A stretch of DNA of 64,000 nucleotides from Arthrobacter wenxiniae. GTDB lineage: Bacteria; Actinomycetota; Actinomycetes; Actinomycetales; Micrococcaceae. The DNA lies in assembly GCF_013376105.1 (NCBI RefSeq), contig NZ_JAAMFM010000002.1, positions 248,001 through 312,000 on the forward strand, written 5' to 3'. Shown here in pieces: positions 1 to 8,706 of this stretch. A program made the translations under genes and the position numbers. Within the stretch, counting starts at the first letter, position 1. Each line of letters starts with the position of its first letter. The notes beneath the pieces were generated by a model. It had not been told where the DNA came from. It was given only the letters and a program-made list of their open reading frames with translations, and searched no databases.

Positions 1-1106
1 GCTGGGCTGCCGCCCTGGGCCTGTCCAGCCGTCGGACGACCTGGTACGAATGCGGCAACGGTGAAAACAACCGTGGCGCCCAGACAGGTTCCGGCATGAC
101 GTATCTCTACGCCGGCGACCAGGGACATTTCGACGACGATTTCTGGCCCACCGCCAATCTCAGCCGGTTGCCGGGCATCACCGTGGACACCACGCCGCTG
201 CCGCCGAAGGTGGAGGGCGAGTGGGGCGCGGCGACCCCGCACAATGAGTGGACCGGCGGCGTCACCCTGGACGGCATCGGCGCCGTGGGAATGCATTTGA
301 TCGGCCCCGGCGGTACGGGCCTGCAGGCCCGGAAGGCCTGGTTCCACACCACGGACATGGTGGTGGCGCTGGGCGCCGACATCACCACCGCCAGCGGGGC
401 AGCCGTGGAGAGTATCGTCGAGCACCGCAATCTGGGGGCCGCCGGCGGACAGGCCATCACCGTGGACGGCCGCCCGCACACCGCCGCTGCCGGAACCCAG
501 GTGCGCTACAGCCGCCCCCGGTGGGCGCACTTGGAAGGGACGGGGGGCTACCTTCTGCTCGGCGAGGGGGACCTGACTGTGCTGCGCGAGCAGCGCACGG
601 GCGCATGGCGTGACATCAACACCGGAGGAACCCCGGACATCGTCAGTCGACAGTACGCCACCCTGCTTTTTGAGCACGGGGCGGCCCCCTCCGGGGCCGC
701 CTACGCCTACGCGCTGCTGCCTGGCGCCTCGGCCGGGGACACGGCCAAGGCAGCCGGCAAATCCGCCCCGAAGGTCCTGCGCAATGACAAGGCCGGCCAA
801 GGCCTGGAACTGGACAAAAAAACGACGGCGGCCTTGTTTTGGGCCCCCGGCACGGTGGGAAACCTGACGGCGGACGGGCCCGCCTGCGTGTTGTTCCACG
901 GCAGCCCGGGGCAGGGGGTGCTGGCGGTTTCGGACCCGACACAGACTGCCGCATCAGTCACCGTCACCATCCGGGATGTCCGCTACCGCCGCATCAACTC
1001 CACCGTCGGTGCCACGCTGTCGGTGGACCGGCAGGGCGGTGTGATCGTCACCATCCCCACCGCCGGCCTGTTGGGCCGGACGGTGGAGGTCACGCTGCAC
1101 GGCTAG
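1..1106 (+). CDS. Polysaccharide lyase family 8 (hyaluronate/chondroitin lyase-like), 3' part only
   Basis: The reading frame is already open at base 3 and gives about 367 residues to the TAG at 1104-1106, so the N-terminal toroid with the Asn/His/Tyr catalytic centre lies left of the window. The first residues contain GNGENNRG followed by TGSGMTYLY, a signature of PL8 lyases. The rest fits the family's C-terminal beta-sandwich domains, including the EHG...YAYALLPGAS stretch. PL8 enzymes cleave hyaluronan, chondroitin or xanthan by beta-elimination outside the cell. Two sulfatases and a sugar importer downstream favour a sulfated glycosaminoglycan. The stop codon overlaps the stop codon of the convergent DUF2264 gene. 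Confidence 0.88.
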   Translation, partial: WAAALGLSSRRTTWYECGNGENNRGAQTGSGMTYLYAGDQGHFDDDFWPTANLSRLPGITVDTTPLPPKVEGEWGAATPHNEWTGGVTLDGIGAVGMHLIGPGGTGLQARKAWFHTTDMVVALGADITTASGAAVESIVEHRNLGAAGGQAITVDGRPHTAAAGTQVRYSRPRWAHLEGTGGYLLLGEGDLTVLREQRTGAWRDINTGGTPDIVSRQYATLLFEHGAAPSGAAYAYALLPGASAGDTAKAAGKSAPKVLRNDKAGQGLELDKKTTAALFWAPGTVGNLTADGPACVLFHGSPGQGVLAVSDPTQTAASVTVTIRDVRYRRINSTVGATLSVDRQGGVIVTIPTAGLLGRTVEVTLHG

Positions 1107-3058
1107 GTCCTGGCAGCGCCCCAGCGGAAGACGCCTTGGTTGATTGCATCCGCGACCCACGGCGTCTTCCGCTGCCACGGCATCACCGTCGTTTGTCCGC
1201 CATGACGGACTTCCACGCCATCGGCCGTCCAGGCCCACTCGAGGGTTTCGGCGACGGCCCGAAGGGACTCGACGGGTTCGTCCAGGCCGGACAGCCAGAG
1301 GATCTGGAGCGTGTTCACTGGCAGCGGGTCCCACCCCAGGACTGGCAAGGCGCTGTGCGGCCCCAGGATCGTTGCGCCTCCGCCGGCCACCTGGCCGCCC
1401 GCGGGTTCGACGTCGCTGTCCAGCAGCATCAGTGCCGCGCCCCGGACCGGGCCGCCGTCCGCTCCCTGTCCGCGGCAGGCAACCTCCGCCGTCGTCCCGG
1501 TCACGGACACGTCCAAGGGTGCGGGGGCACTGCAGGGGTAGCCGGACACTGCCGGGCTCAGCCCCACCACGCCGGTGAGCCGCGCGGCACGCACCTCCAT
1601 CCCGTCAATGACGGCAAAGGAAGTCTGGACGGCAACATCCCGGCCTGCCGCGTCCAGGGAAAAGGTGCTCGAGCCTCCCGCCGGGCGGACGCTGCCGCCG
1701 CGCAGCCCGCGATGCCGGCTGGGGCCCGCTGCTCCGGCAAGGTACACGTCGTTGTCCCGGCAGCCGGCGTCAAACCAGGGCGCGGTGGCGGTGGAGAAGG
1801 CAAGGCGGCGGTAAAGGGGCTCGTCCTTTTGCGGATGGCCGTCGGTGCCGGCGTTGAGCACCCGGACGGTCCCGGTGCGCCGGCACCCCACAGCCAGCCA
1901 GGCAGGCCCCGCGAGTGCGAGGGTGAAGTCGGCTTCCTCCACCGGAAGCGGTTCCTCGACATCCGTCCAGGCCGCGTGGCCGGCGGGCAGCAGAAGGCCC
2001 AAAAAGCCCTTCGCCGCCCATTGCGGGGACCCCGGGGCGTTATAGGACTGGAGGATGGAGGAATCAGCGCCGTGCCAGCCCAGGGTGGGGACGCCGCCAG
2101 GGGCCGCGCCACCGGTCAGGAAGTACTTCAAGGTCCCCGAAGCCAGCCGCCGTGCCAGCCCGGGCGAGACGGCGGTGACCCCTTCACGCTGCGCCATCCA
2201 GAACGGTGCGGCCACCCCCCACCGGTAGATCAGGGACCGGCCCTGGATCAGCGGGGCCCCGTCCGCGCCGAAGAGGTGGCAGTAGCCGCGGACAAATTGT
2301 GCCAGCCGGTTCCGGTACACCTCCCGGCGGCCGGTGGCCTCCGGTTCGGCCAGCATGTCCAGGATGAAGAACGGGTAGAGGTGGAAAGTCCAGGCGTTGT
2401 AGTGGTCGAAGCGCCGCCCTTCCCCGTCGGAGTACCAGCCGTCCCCCACGTACCAGTCCTCGATCCTGGCGAGCGCCCCTTCAATGCCGGCGCCGTCGTG
2501 TGCATGGCCGGCGGAGGCCAAAAAGGCCTGGATGGTGGCGGCAAAGAGCACATGGTTGTTGTCCGCCCCGTAGGAGTGCGCGGATCCGGAAAGCCAGGCC
2601 GCGGTGTTGTCCCGGACGCGTTGGGGCAGGCGGTCCCAGATCCAGGGACGGGTCAGGTGGAGGCTGAGCGCCACGCCGGTGGCCTCGACCGTGGCCTGGC
2701 TGTGGTCGCTCAGCCGCGGCCAGCGTTCACCCGATGCGGGGTCCGTTCCGGCATCGAGCGCCCGGGCATACCAGTCCACCAATCCGGTGGGCACCTGTTC
2801 GGGGTCGCCGGCGGCCCCGGCCAGGCGCAAGGCAGCGAGCAGGAACGTGCGGGCAAAGCCTTCGAGGAGTTCCTCAGCATCCTGCCCGTGTCCGGCAGGG
2901 AACCCGTGTCCGGCAGGGAACCGGACCTGGGCCCCGCCGGGAGAGGAGTACCGCCATGCCGCGGCGATCTGCTCATCAGCGGCCGCCTCCCAGTGGGCCC
3001 GGGTCCACCCCGTGAGGGGGGCGTTTTCGGGGTCTGCCGCAATTCCCTGCCAGGTCAC
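1103..3058 (-). CDS. DUF2264 domain protein, predicted carbohydrate-active (alpha/alpha toroid)
   Basis: This 651-residue protein matches the DUF2264 family: an N-terminal region with SPGGAQVRFPAG and EGFARTF, a helical body rich in aromatic residues (NNHVLFAATIQAFLAS, YNAWTFHLYPFF), then a beta-rich C-terminal half. The family is frequent in polysaccharide utilisation loci and its exact reaction is not something I can state. The start is a GTG overlapping the stop of the upstream oxidoreductase (GTGA), which indicates translational coupling in the operon gntR - gfo - DUF2264. Near residue 48 a 6-residue unit FPAGHG is tandemly repeated. A role in trimming lyase-released oligosaccharides is inference from context. 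Confidence 0.8.
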   Translation of the reverse strand: MTWQGIAADPENAPLTGWTRAHWEAAADEQIAAAWRYSSPGGAQVRFPAGHGFPAGHGQDAEELLEGFARTFLLAALRLAGAAGDPEQVPTGLVDWYARALDAGTDPASGERWPRLSDHSQATVEATGVALSLHLTRPWIWDRLPQRVRDNTAAWLSGSAHSYGADNNHVLFAATIQAFLASAGHAHDGAGIEGALARIEDWYVGDGWYSDGEGRRFDHYNAWTFHLYPFFILDMLAEPEATGRREVYRNRLAQFVRGYCHLFGADGAPLIQGRSLIYRWGVAAPFWMAQREGVTAVSPGLARRLASGTLKYFLTGGAAPGGVPTLGWHGADSSILQSYNAPGSPQWAAKGFLGLLLPAGHAAWTDVEEPLPVEEADFTLALAGPAWLAVGCRRTGTVRVLNAGTDGHPQKDEPLYRRLAFSTATAPWFDAGCRDNDVYLAGAAGPSRHRGLRGGSVRPAGGSSTFSLDAAGRDVAVQTSFAVIDGMEVRAARLTGVVGLSPAVSGYPCSAPAPLDVSVTGTTAEVACRGQGADGGPVRGAALMLLDSDVEPAGGQVAGGGATILGPHSALPVLGWDPLPVNTLQILWLSGLDEPVESLRAVAETLEWAWTADGVEVRHGGQTTVMPWQRKTPWVADAINQGVFRWGAART

Positions 3059-4068
3059 CGGGCGCCCTGCAGCGCAACGCCGGGCGCCACGGAGCCGCCC
3101 AATTGCACGGGCTCCCCGGATTCGGCCGCCGCATAGGCGGCCAGGACCACTTCCACCACGTGCTTGGCGTGCGCGCCGGCGACGGCCGGCGCTGCGCCGT
3201 CCACGGCGGCGGCGAAGTCCTTCAACTGGGCGGTAAAGGCATTTTGGATGTCGGCGCCGGTGGAGGAATGGACCTGGGTGAGGCTGCCGTCGATCTCCAC
3301 GAAGGTGCCGCTGCGGGGATCAACGGTCACGGTGCCGTTCTCGCAAACCACCAGCATTTCATCCACCCGCCTCGGAGCGTCGGAGACGATCGTAATGCGG
3401 ACCTGGACGCCGTTGGCCAGCAGCACCTCCATGCTGCCGTCCGTCTCAACGGGCGCCCCAAACCGGTTCAGTGTCGCAGCGGTGACCCGCACTGCCGGGG
3501 CACCGCCAATCCACATCGACCGGTCCAGGCAATGGGCACCGATGTTGATGAATGCGCCGCCGCCGGAAATGGCCCGGTCAAAGAACCAGCCGGCGCGCGA
3601 GCCGGGCCGGTAGTCGGTGCTGCGGTAGTCATGCACCAAAAGCACCTTCCCCAGCCGCCCGGACTCCACCGCTTCCTGCAGGGCCAGCTTCTCGGCCATG
3701 AAATGCTGGATCAGCCCGACCACCATGACCACGTTGGCCCGGGCACAGGCTTCCTCCATGGCGACGCAGTCCGCCAGGGTGGTGGCCATGGGCTTCTCCA
3801 CCAGCGCATGGACGCCGTGGGATGCCGCCGCGATCACCATTTCCTTGTGCAGGCTGTGAGGGGTGTTGATGACGACGGCGTCGACGACGCCGTCGTCGAG
3901 CATCCGCAGGTAGTCCGTGTAGACGGCAGCGCCCCACGGGTGTGCAACCTTGGCAGCAACGTCCGCCTGAAGGTCGCAGACCGCTGTCAGTTTGACTCCG
4001 TCAAGGGCAGCGGCGCCTTCGGCATGCAACACGGCCACAGCCCCTGCACCAATGATTCCCAACCTCAT
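3055..4068 (-). CDS. Gfo/Idh/MocA family NAD(P)-dependent sugar oxidoreductase
   Basis: The 337-residue product begins with the Rossmann motif GAGAVA (residues 7-12), has the family EKP motif (VEKPMATT, near residue 93) that positions substrate and cofactor, and the GGGAFINIGAHCLD stretch near residue 170 typical of the C-terminal alpha/beta domain. Such enzymes oxidise or reduce sugars, uronates or inositols. It lies 7 bases after the GntR-type regulator and overlaps the next gene by 4 bases, so all three are probably one transcript. The substrate is probably a sugar released by the lyase and sulfatase system, which is inference. Confidence 0.88.
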   Translation of the reverse strand: MRLGIIGAGAVAVLHAEGAAALDGVKLTAVCDLQADVAAKVAHPWGAAVYTDYLRMLDDGVVDAVVINTPHSLHKEMVIAAASHGVHALVEKPMATTLADCVAMEEACARANVVMVVGLIQHFMAEKLALQEAVESGRLGKVLLVHDYRSTDYRPGSRAGWFFDRAISGGGAFINIGAHCLDRSMWIGGAPAVRVTAATLNRFGAPVETDGSMEVLLANGVQVRITIVSDAPRRVDEMLVVCENGTVTVDPRSGTFVEIDGSLTQVHSSTGADIQNAFTAQLKDFAAAVDGAAPAVAGAHAKHVVEVVLAAYAAAESGEPVQLGGSVAPGVALQGAR

Positions 4069-4075
4069 GTTTCAC

Positions 4076-5215
4076 TCATTCCTCTTCATTGTGTGCAGCT
4101 TGTCTTGTGGCACCGCAAGATTCCCTGACCACCAGGCGCGGCCGCAGCCGTACCTGGTGGATGGGGCAGTCATCGCCCTCGGCGAGCCGCCGGAGCAGGA
4201 CTTCGGCAGCCATTTTGCCCATGCGGTGCTTGGCCGGAGCCACGGCCGTCAAGGGCACTTCCGCCAGGTCGGCCATCTCGTCGTCATAGGAGACCAAGGC
4301 CAGGTCCTCCGGGATCCGCAGGCCCGCGCGGCGCGCCGCGGCCTCGAGCAGCGTGGCCTCCCTGTCGCCAAAGACCAGGGCCGCGTCCACCCCGGCCCGG
4401 ACCAGCTCGGCCAGTAGTTGGTCAGTGGCGCCATTTTCCCAGTCCGGCTTCAGAACGCGGAACATCAGCGGCTCGAATCCGAGGTCGGCGGAGGCCCGCT
4501 CATAGCCGGCGACGATGGCCGGCTCCGTGGGGGTCCTTCCGCGGGTGAGCAGGGCCACGCGCGGGTGGCCCAGGCCGGCAAGGTGGAACACGGCGTCGTA
4601 GGCACCGCCCTGGTGATCCGAGCACACGTGCTCCGTCCGGTCGCCCGGGCCGAGGTCCATCAGGCTGCGTTCGAGCAACACCACCGGGACGTTCAGCGCC
4701 ATCAGGTCCGTGACCCGCTGCCGGGGATCGGTGATTCCGGTCAGGGTGGGCACCAGGATCAACCCGTCAACTCCGGATTCAACGAGAAATTCAATGCTTG
4801 AATCCTCCCGTTCCGGCACGTAGTTGTAGGTGGCCAGCTGCAGGCTGACGTCCTGGGCGGAGAGTGTCTCCTCAATTCCCTGCAGGACGCGGGGATAGTA
4901 CAGCTGCGTGTCAGGAAGCAGCACGCCCACCGTCAGGCGCGATCGCCGCCGCGGCGGCTGGCGGTCAGTCACAAAGCTGCCGGCGCCCTGCCGGCGCACC
5001 ACCATGCCCTCCTGGACCAGGTCGTCAAAGGCGCGCCGGACAGTCGTCAGGGACAGTCCGGTCTCGGCGGCAAGCTGGGCTTCGGTGGGCAGTTTCGCCC
5101 CCGCCGCCCAGGTTCCCGCCATGATGCCCCGACGGATGTCAGCGGCAAGTGAGCGGAACTTCAGGTCCCGGGCGTTGGCGTCCCTGATCTTTCGCGGCGC
5201 TGGGTTGGGGCTCAC
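4076..5215 (-). CDS. GntR-type winged-helix regulator with LacI/PBP-like sugar-sensing domain
   Basis: The 379-residue protein has an N-terminal GntR winged helix (about residues 18-85, with KLPTEAQLAAETGLSLTTVRRA as the recognition unit) joined to a LacI/RbsB-type periplasmic-binding fold (about 92-370, starting VGVLLPDTQLYYPRVLQGIEE and ending in a typical LALVSYDDEMADL segment). This AraR-like architecture usually means a repressor released by a sugar. It is the first gene of its operon and is divergent from the sugar ABC transporter, so it very likely controls both through the 280-base intergenic region. The start at 5215 places the winged helix at a normal distance from the N terminus. 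Confidence 0.88.
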   Translation of the reverse strand: MSPNPAPRKIRDANARDLKFRSLAADIRRGIMAGTWAAGAKLPTEAQLAAETGLSLTTVRRAFDDLVQEGMVVRRQGAGSFVTDRQPPRRRSRLTVGVLLPDTQLYYPRVLQGIEETLSAQDVSLQLATYNYVPEREDSSIEFLVESGVDGLILVPTLTGITDPRQRVTDLMALNVPVVLLERSLMDLGPGDRTEHVCSDHQGGAYDAVFHLAGLGHPRVALLTRGRTPTEPAIVAGYERASADLGFEPLMFRVLKPDWENGATDQLLAELVRAGVDAALVFGDREATLLEAAARRAGLRIPEDLALVSYDDEMADLAEVPLTAVAPAKHRMGKMAAEVLLRRLAEGDDCPIHQVRLRPRLVVRESCGATRQAAHNEEE

Positions 5216-5264
5216 TGCTTCCTTTCACGGTGCATCCCGGCCAGTCTGCCAAGGACTAAGGATA

Positions 5265-5296
5265 GGAATAAAGGTTGAATTAGGAAACATTATTCC
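5265..5296. promoter_or_regulatory. Inverted repeat in the divergent regulator/ABC importer promoter region
   Basis: GGAATAA at 5265-5271 and TTATTCC at 5290-5296 form 7-base arms 18 bases apart in an A/T-rich island, which stands out from the GC-rich surroundings. It lies 50-80 bases upstream of the GntR-type regulator and about 200 bases upstream of the solute-binding protein gene. It is a candidate operator for that regulator. The arms are short and no second copy is present in this intergenic region, so confidence is limited. Confidence 0.35.
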
Positions 5297-5495
5297 CGCA
5301 ATCCCGCAGCAGGCCTCAGAACCAGCCGGATTCACACCCCCTTCCTTCCATTGGATGCGGCCCGACGGTGGCACCCGCGCCCGACCATCATCAAAGTGAC
5401 CTCGAATTACTGCTTGATTCCTTTCTTTTACAGCTGGTTGAGTCATCTCACTGAGCCGTGACATACGGCACAACAATCTCAAGAGGTGTCCTTAC

Positions 5496-6800
5496 ATGAG
5501 TACTCGTTTTAGGTTTACCAAGGCCTTGGCCGTGCTGGCCGGAGCCGCGCTCGCCCTGACGGCCTGCGGCGGCGGCACCACCGGTGCCGATGCAAAAGAC
5601 AGCGGTACAATGACGTACTGGTCGATGTGGAAGGTCGGCGAACCGCAGCAAAAGGTGATCGCCCAGGCCATTTCAGATTTTGAAAAGCAAACCGGCGCCA
5701 CCGTGAGGGTGCAGTGGCAGGGCCGCTCCAACACCACCAAGCTGGTCCCGGCGCTGAACACCAGCAATGTCCCGGACCTGGTCGACGGCTCCTACGCCAA
5801 GCTGGCACCCGTCCTCGGCAACACCGGCGAGGCCCTCCCCCTCACGGACGCCTATGCCTCCGCAATTGACGGGAAGAAGGTCTCCGACCTCATCCCCGGC
5901 AAGTACCTGGCGGCGAGCAACATCAAGGACTCCGGCGGCCAGCCGTGGATGCTCCCCTACAGCCTCAGTTCCGATGCGATTTGGTTCAACGCGGCGAAGA
6001 ACCCGGGCCTGGCGGCCGCCCCGCCAACCAACTGGGACGACTTCATGGCCCTGCTGAACAAGGAAAAGGCTGCCGGGCAGGTGCCGCTGGCCGCCGACGG
6101 GGACATCGCCGGCTACAACTCGGCCTGGTTCTCCAACCTCATGATTCACGCGGAGGGCCCGGGGTCCCTGTACAAGATCGCCTCGGACAAGTCCGGTGCA
6201 GCCTGGGACTCCCCCGCGGTCCTCGCCGCAGCCCAGAAAGTGCAGGCAATCGCCCAGGGCGGTTACCTGATCAACGGCTACAACGCCAGCAAGTGGCCGG
6301 CGCAGCAGCAGGCCTGGGCCAACGGAGGCGCCGACCTCCTGCTCAACGGCTCCTGGATCCCCACCGAAACAGGCACCTATGCCGCCAAGGGCTTCCAGTA
6401 TTCCTCCTTCCCGTTCCCCGCGGTGAGTGGACAGCCGGCCATGGCACGTGCCGACTTCGTCGGCTGGGCGGTCCCGAAGAAGGCGAAGGATCCGGCCCTG
6501 GCCCAGAAGCTGGCCGCCTTCCTGCTCAACAAGAAGTACCAGGACGACCTGGGCACACAGGCGAAGGTGCTGCCCATCCGTGCGGACGCCCAGACCTCCC
6601 CGGAGATGTCCACCGTCAAGACGGCGATTGACAACGCCAAGGAGATCTACCAGGCCGACGACGGCATCACCTTTCCCGGCTACACCACCAAGGTCTACTG
6701 GCCCATTGACGACCAGCTGTTCCTCGGCAAGATCAACGCCACGCAGTTCGTTGCCAAGATGAAGGCGGCACAGCTCGCCTACTGGAAGGGCCAGGGATAA
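5496..6800 (+). CDS. Sugar ABC transporter solute-binding lipoprotein (family 1)
   Basis: The 434-residue product starts with a lipoprotein signal peptide: basic N terminus, hydrophobic stretch and lipobox L-T-A-C with the lipidated Cys at residue 24. The mature part begins with GTMTYWSMWKVGEPQQKVI, typical of family 1 extracellular sugar-binding proteins, and keeps their length. It would deliver oligosaccharide to the two permeases that follow; its TAA overlaps the next ATG (TAATG). It is the first gene of a five-gene run ending in two sulfatases, so the ligand is probably a glycosaminoglycan-derived oligosaccharide. Confidence 0.92.
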   Translation: MSTRFRFTKALAVLAGAALALTACGGGTTGADAKDSGTMTYWSMWKVGEPQQKVIAQAISDFEKQTGATVRVQWQGRSNTTKLVPALNTSNVPDLVDGSYAKLAPVLGNTGEALPLTDAYASAIDGKKVSDLIPGKYLAASNIKDSGGQPWMLPYSLSSDAIWFNAAKNPGLAAAPPTNWDDFMALLNKEKAAGQVPLAADGDIAGYNSAWFSNLMIHAEGPGSLYKIASDKSGAAWDSPAVLAAAQKVQAIAQGGYLINGYNASKWPAQQQAWANGGADLLLNGSWIPTETGTYAAKGFQYSSFPFPAVSGQPAMARADFVGWAVPKKAKDPALAQKLAAFLLNKKYQDDLGTQAKVLPIRADAQTSPEMSTVKTAIDNAKEIYQADDGITFPGYTTKVYWPIDDQLFLGKINATQFVAKMKAAQLAYWKGQG

Positions 6801-7765
6801 TGTCGGCCCTCACCACCAAGCTCCCCAGGCGCGCCTCCGGTCCGGCAGAAAAGCCGGGCCGGAGGCCGGGGGGCAGCAGCATCGACCGCCAACGCCGCAA
6901 ACTTTTGGTGCCGTTCGTCGGACCGGCATTCATTTTCTACACCGTTCTCTTCATCGTCCCGGCGTTCGCCGCCGTGTGGATCAGCCTCAATGACTGGGCC
7001 GGCTCCGGGCCCATGACCTTCGTCGGTTTCAGCAACTACATCCAGGTTTTCCAGGACCCGCTGTTCCTGAAGTCATTTGGCAACACCCTGCTTCTGCTCT
7101 TTGTCGTCGGCGCGGTCGTCTTCGCCCTGGCGTTCGCCATGACCCTGGTCCTGCGCGACATGGCCGCGAAGAAGATCGTCAGGAACGTCATCTTCTTCCC
7201 CCACCTGATCAACGCGCTGGTTTTTGGTGTGCTGGCGGGGTTCATCTTCAATCCCGGCGGCATGGTCAATACCCTGCTCAAGCCGCTCGGCGTCAGCGAA
7301 CCTCCGGCCTGGCTGGCGCAGGACAACATCTTTCCCCTGATCATGGCCACCATGGTCATGACCACCACCGGCTACTTCACCACCATCCTCATGGCCGGCG
7401 TGGACCGGATCCCCCCGTACTTCTACGAGGACTGCGCGCTTGCCGGGGCAACGGCCTTCCAGCGCCTGCGTTACGTCATCCTGCCGCTGACCTGGGATGT
7501 CTTTGGCACCTGCGCCGTGCTGTGGACCATCTCATCGATCAAGATCTTTGAAATCATCTGGGTCTTTGGCGGCAGCAGCGGCGCCGGCATTCCGCCGACC
7601 CAAAGCTGGACAGTGGCCGTCTACACCTACGTGACCGCATTCTCCGGCCTCTCAACGCCCGCCTACGGTGCGGCAACCGCATCGGCCATCATCTCCCTGG
7701 CCCTGGTGTCCGTGCTGGTGGTGCTCCTGCGCCGCGCCATGCGCCGTGACGCGATTGAATTCTAA
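6800..7765 (+). CDS. Sugar ABC transporter permease, CUT1 type (MalF/UgpA-like)
   Basis: The 321-residue protein has a basic cytoplasmic N terminus, six predicted membrane spans beginning LLVPFVGPAFIFYTVLFIVPAF, and the permease EAA loop near residues 209-229 (YEDCALAGATAFQRLRYVILPL) that contacts the ATPase. The start ATG overlaps the stop of the binding-protein gene. No ATPase gene is present in the locus; CUT1 importers in actinobacteria commonly share an MsiK/UgpC-type ATPase encoded elsewhere. Confidence 0.92.
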   Translation: MSALTTKLPRRASGPAEKPGRRPGGSSIDRQRRKLLVPFVGPAFIFYTVLFIVPAFAAVWISLNDWAGSGPMTFVGFSNYIQVFQDPLFLKSFGNTLLLLFVVGAVVFALAFAMTLVLRDMAAKKIVRNVIFFPHLINALVFGVLAGFIFNPGGMVNTLLKPLGVSEPPAWLAQDNIFPLIMATMVMTTTGYFTTILMAGVDRIPPYFYEDCALAGATAFQRLRYVILPLTWDVFGTCAVLWTISSIKIFEIIWVFGGSSGAGIPPTQSWTVAVYTYVTAFSGLSTPAYGAATASAIISLALVSVLVVLLRRAMRRDAIEF

Positions 7766-7775
7766 GGAAAACATC

Positions 7776-8699
7776 ATGACCACCCTTGCCCCGTCCACGT
7801 CCGAGGGCGCCGCCCCGCCACCCGTCCGCAGGCGCAGAAACCGCGGCGGAGTCAGCCCCGCACTGCGGGCCGATCACAACCTGGCCCGAAGCGTCGGTGT
7901 CTTCCTGCTCTGGGTGGTTGTGGTCGTGAGCATCGCCATGCTCGCCTGGATCGTGCTGCAGGCCTTCCGCGACACGCGTGAAATCCTTTCCAGCCCCTGG
8001 GGCATGCCGAAGTCGTTCGACTTTACGAACTTTTCCACGGCCTGGAACGTCAGCGGCTTTGCCATGGCAACGCTCAACAGCGTGGTCACAACAGCTGTGT
8101 CCTCCAGCGTGTGCGTCGCGATTGCCTGTCCTGCCGCCTACTACCTCAGCCGGGTGGAAAGCCGCCTCACCAACGGACTGAGCCTGTACTTCATCATCGG
8201 CCTGGGCATTCCCGCCCAGGTCATCCTGATCCCGCTCTTTGTGATGCTTGACAAAGTCCACCTGACGGACAGCCTGATCGGCCTGAACCTGGTGTACATC
8301 GGCTTGTCCATGCCGTTCACCGTATTTCTGCTCACCGCATTCTTCCGCAGCCTGCCGCTGGAAATGGAGGAGGCCGCCGCCCTTGACGGCGCATCGGCCC
8401 TGCGCACCTTCGTTAAGATCACGCTTCCCCTGGCCAAGGGCGGCATCCTGACGGCATTCGTGCTGCTGCTCGTCTCGCACTGGAACGAAACGCTGCTGGC
8501 CCTGACCTTGATCCAGTCGACCGAAAAGTACACCCTGCCCGTCGCCTTGATCTCCTTTGTGCAGCAGCAGACCTACTCCGGCGCCGACTGGGGCGGACTG
8601 TTTGCCGGCCTGTGCATCGTGATCCTGCCAATGCTCGTCATCTACATGTGGCTGGGGCGCAGGCTCACCGAGGGGCTGACACTGGGAATGGGCAAGTAA
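7776..8699 (+). CDS. Sugar ABC transporter permease, CUT1 type (MalG/UgpE-like)
   Basis: The 307-residue inner-membrane protein has a basic N terminus, the usual MalG-type spans and an EAA loop near residues 197-217 (EEAAALDGASALRTFVKITLPL). I place the start at the ATG at 7776, preceded by AAGGAAAA and 10 bases after the previous stop, rather than at an upstream in-frame ATG inside the preceding permease. It pairs with that permease as the heterodimeric channel. It ends with the usual short cytoplasmic tail (LTEGLTLGMGK). Confidence 0.92.
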   Translation: MTTLAPSTSEGAAPPPVRRRRNRGGVSPALRADHNLARSVGVFLLWVVVVVSIAMLAWIVLQAFRDTREILSSPWGMPKSFDFTNFSTAWNVSGFAMATLNSVVTTAVSSSVCVAIACPAAYYLSRVESRLTNGLSLYFIIGLGIPAQVILIPLFVMLDKVHLTDSLIGLNLVYIGLSMPFTVFLLTAFFRSLPLEMEEAAALDGASALRTFVKITLPLAKGGILTAFVLLLVSHWNETLLALTLIQSTEKYTLPVALISFVQQQTYSGADWGGLFAGLCIVILPMLVIYMWLGRRLTEGLTLGMGK

Positions 8700-8706
8700 C
8701 CCAACC

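Noticed and set aside
839..3136. 765-codon open frame on the plus strand
   Set aside because: It covers the end of the lyase gene in another frame and is antisense to the DUF2264 gene.
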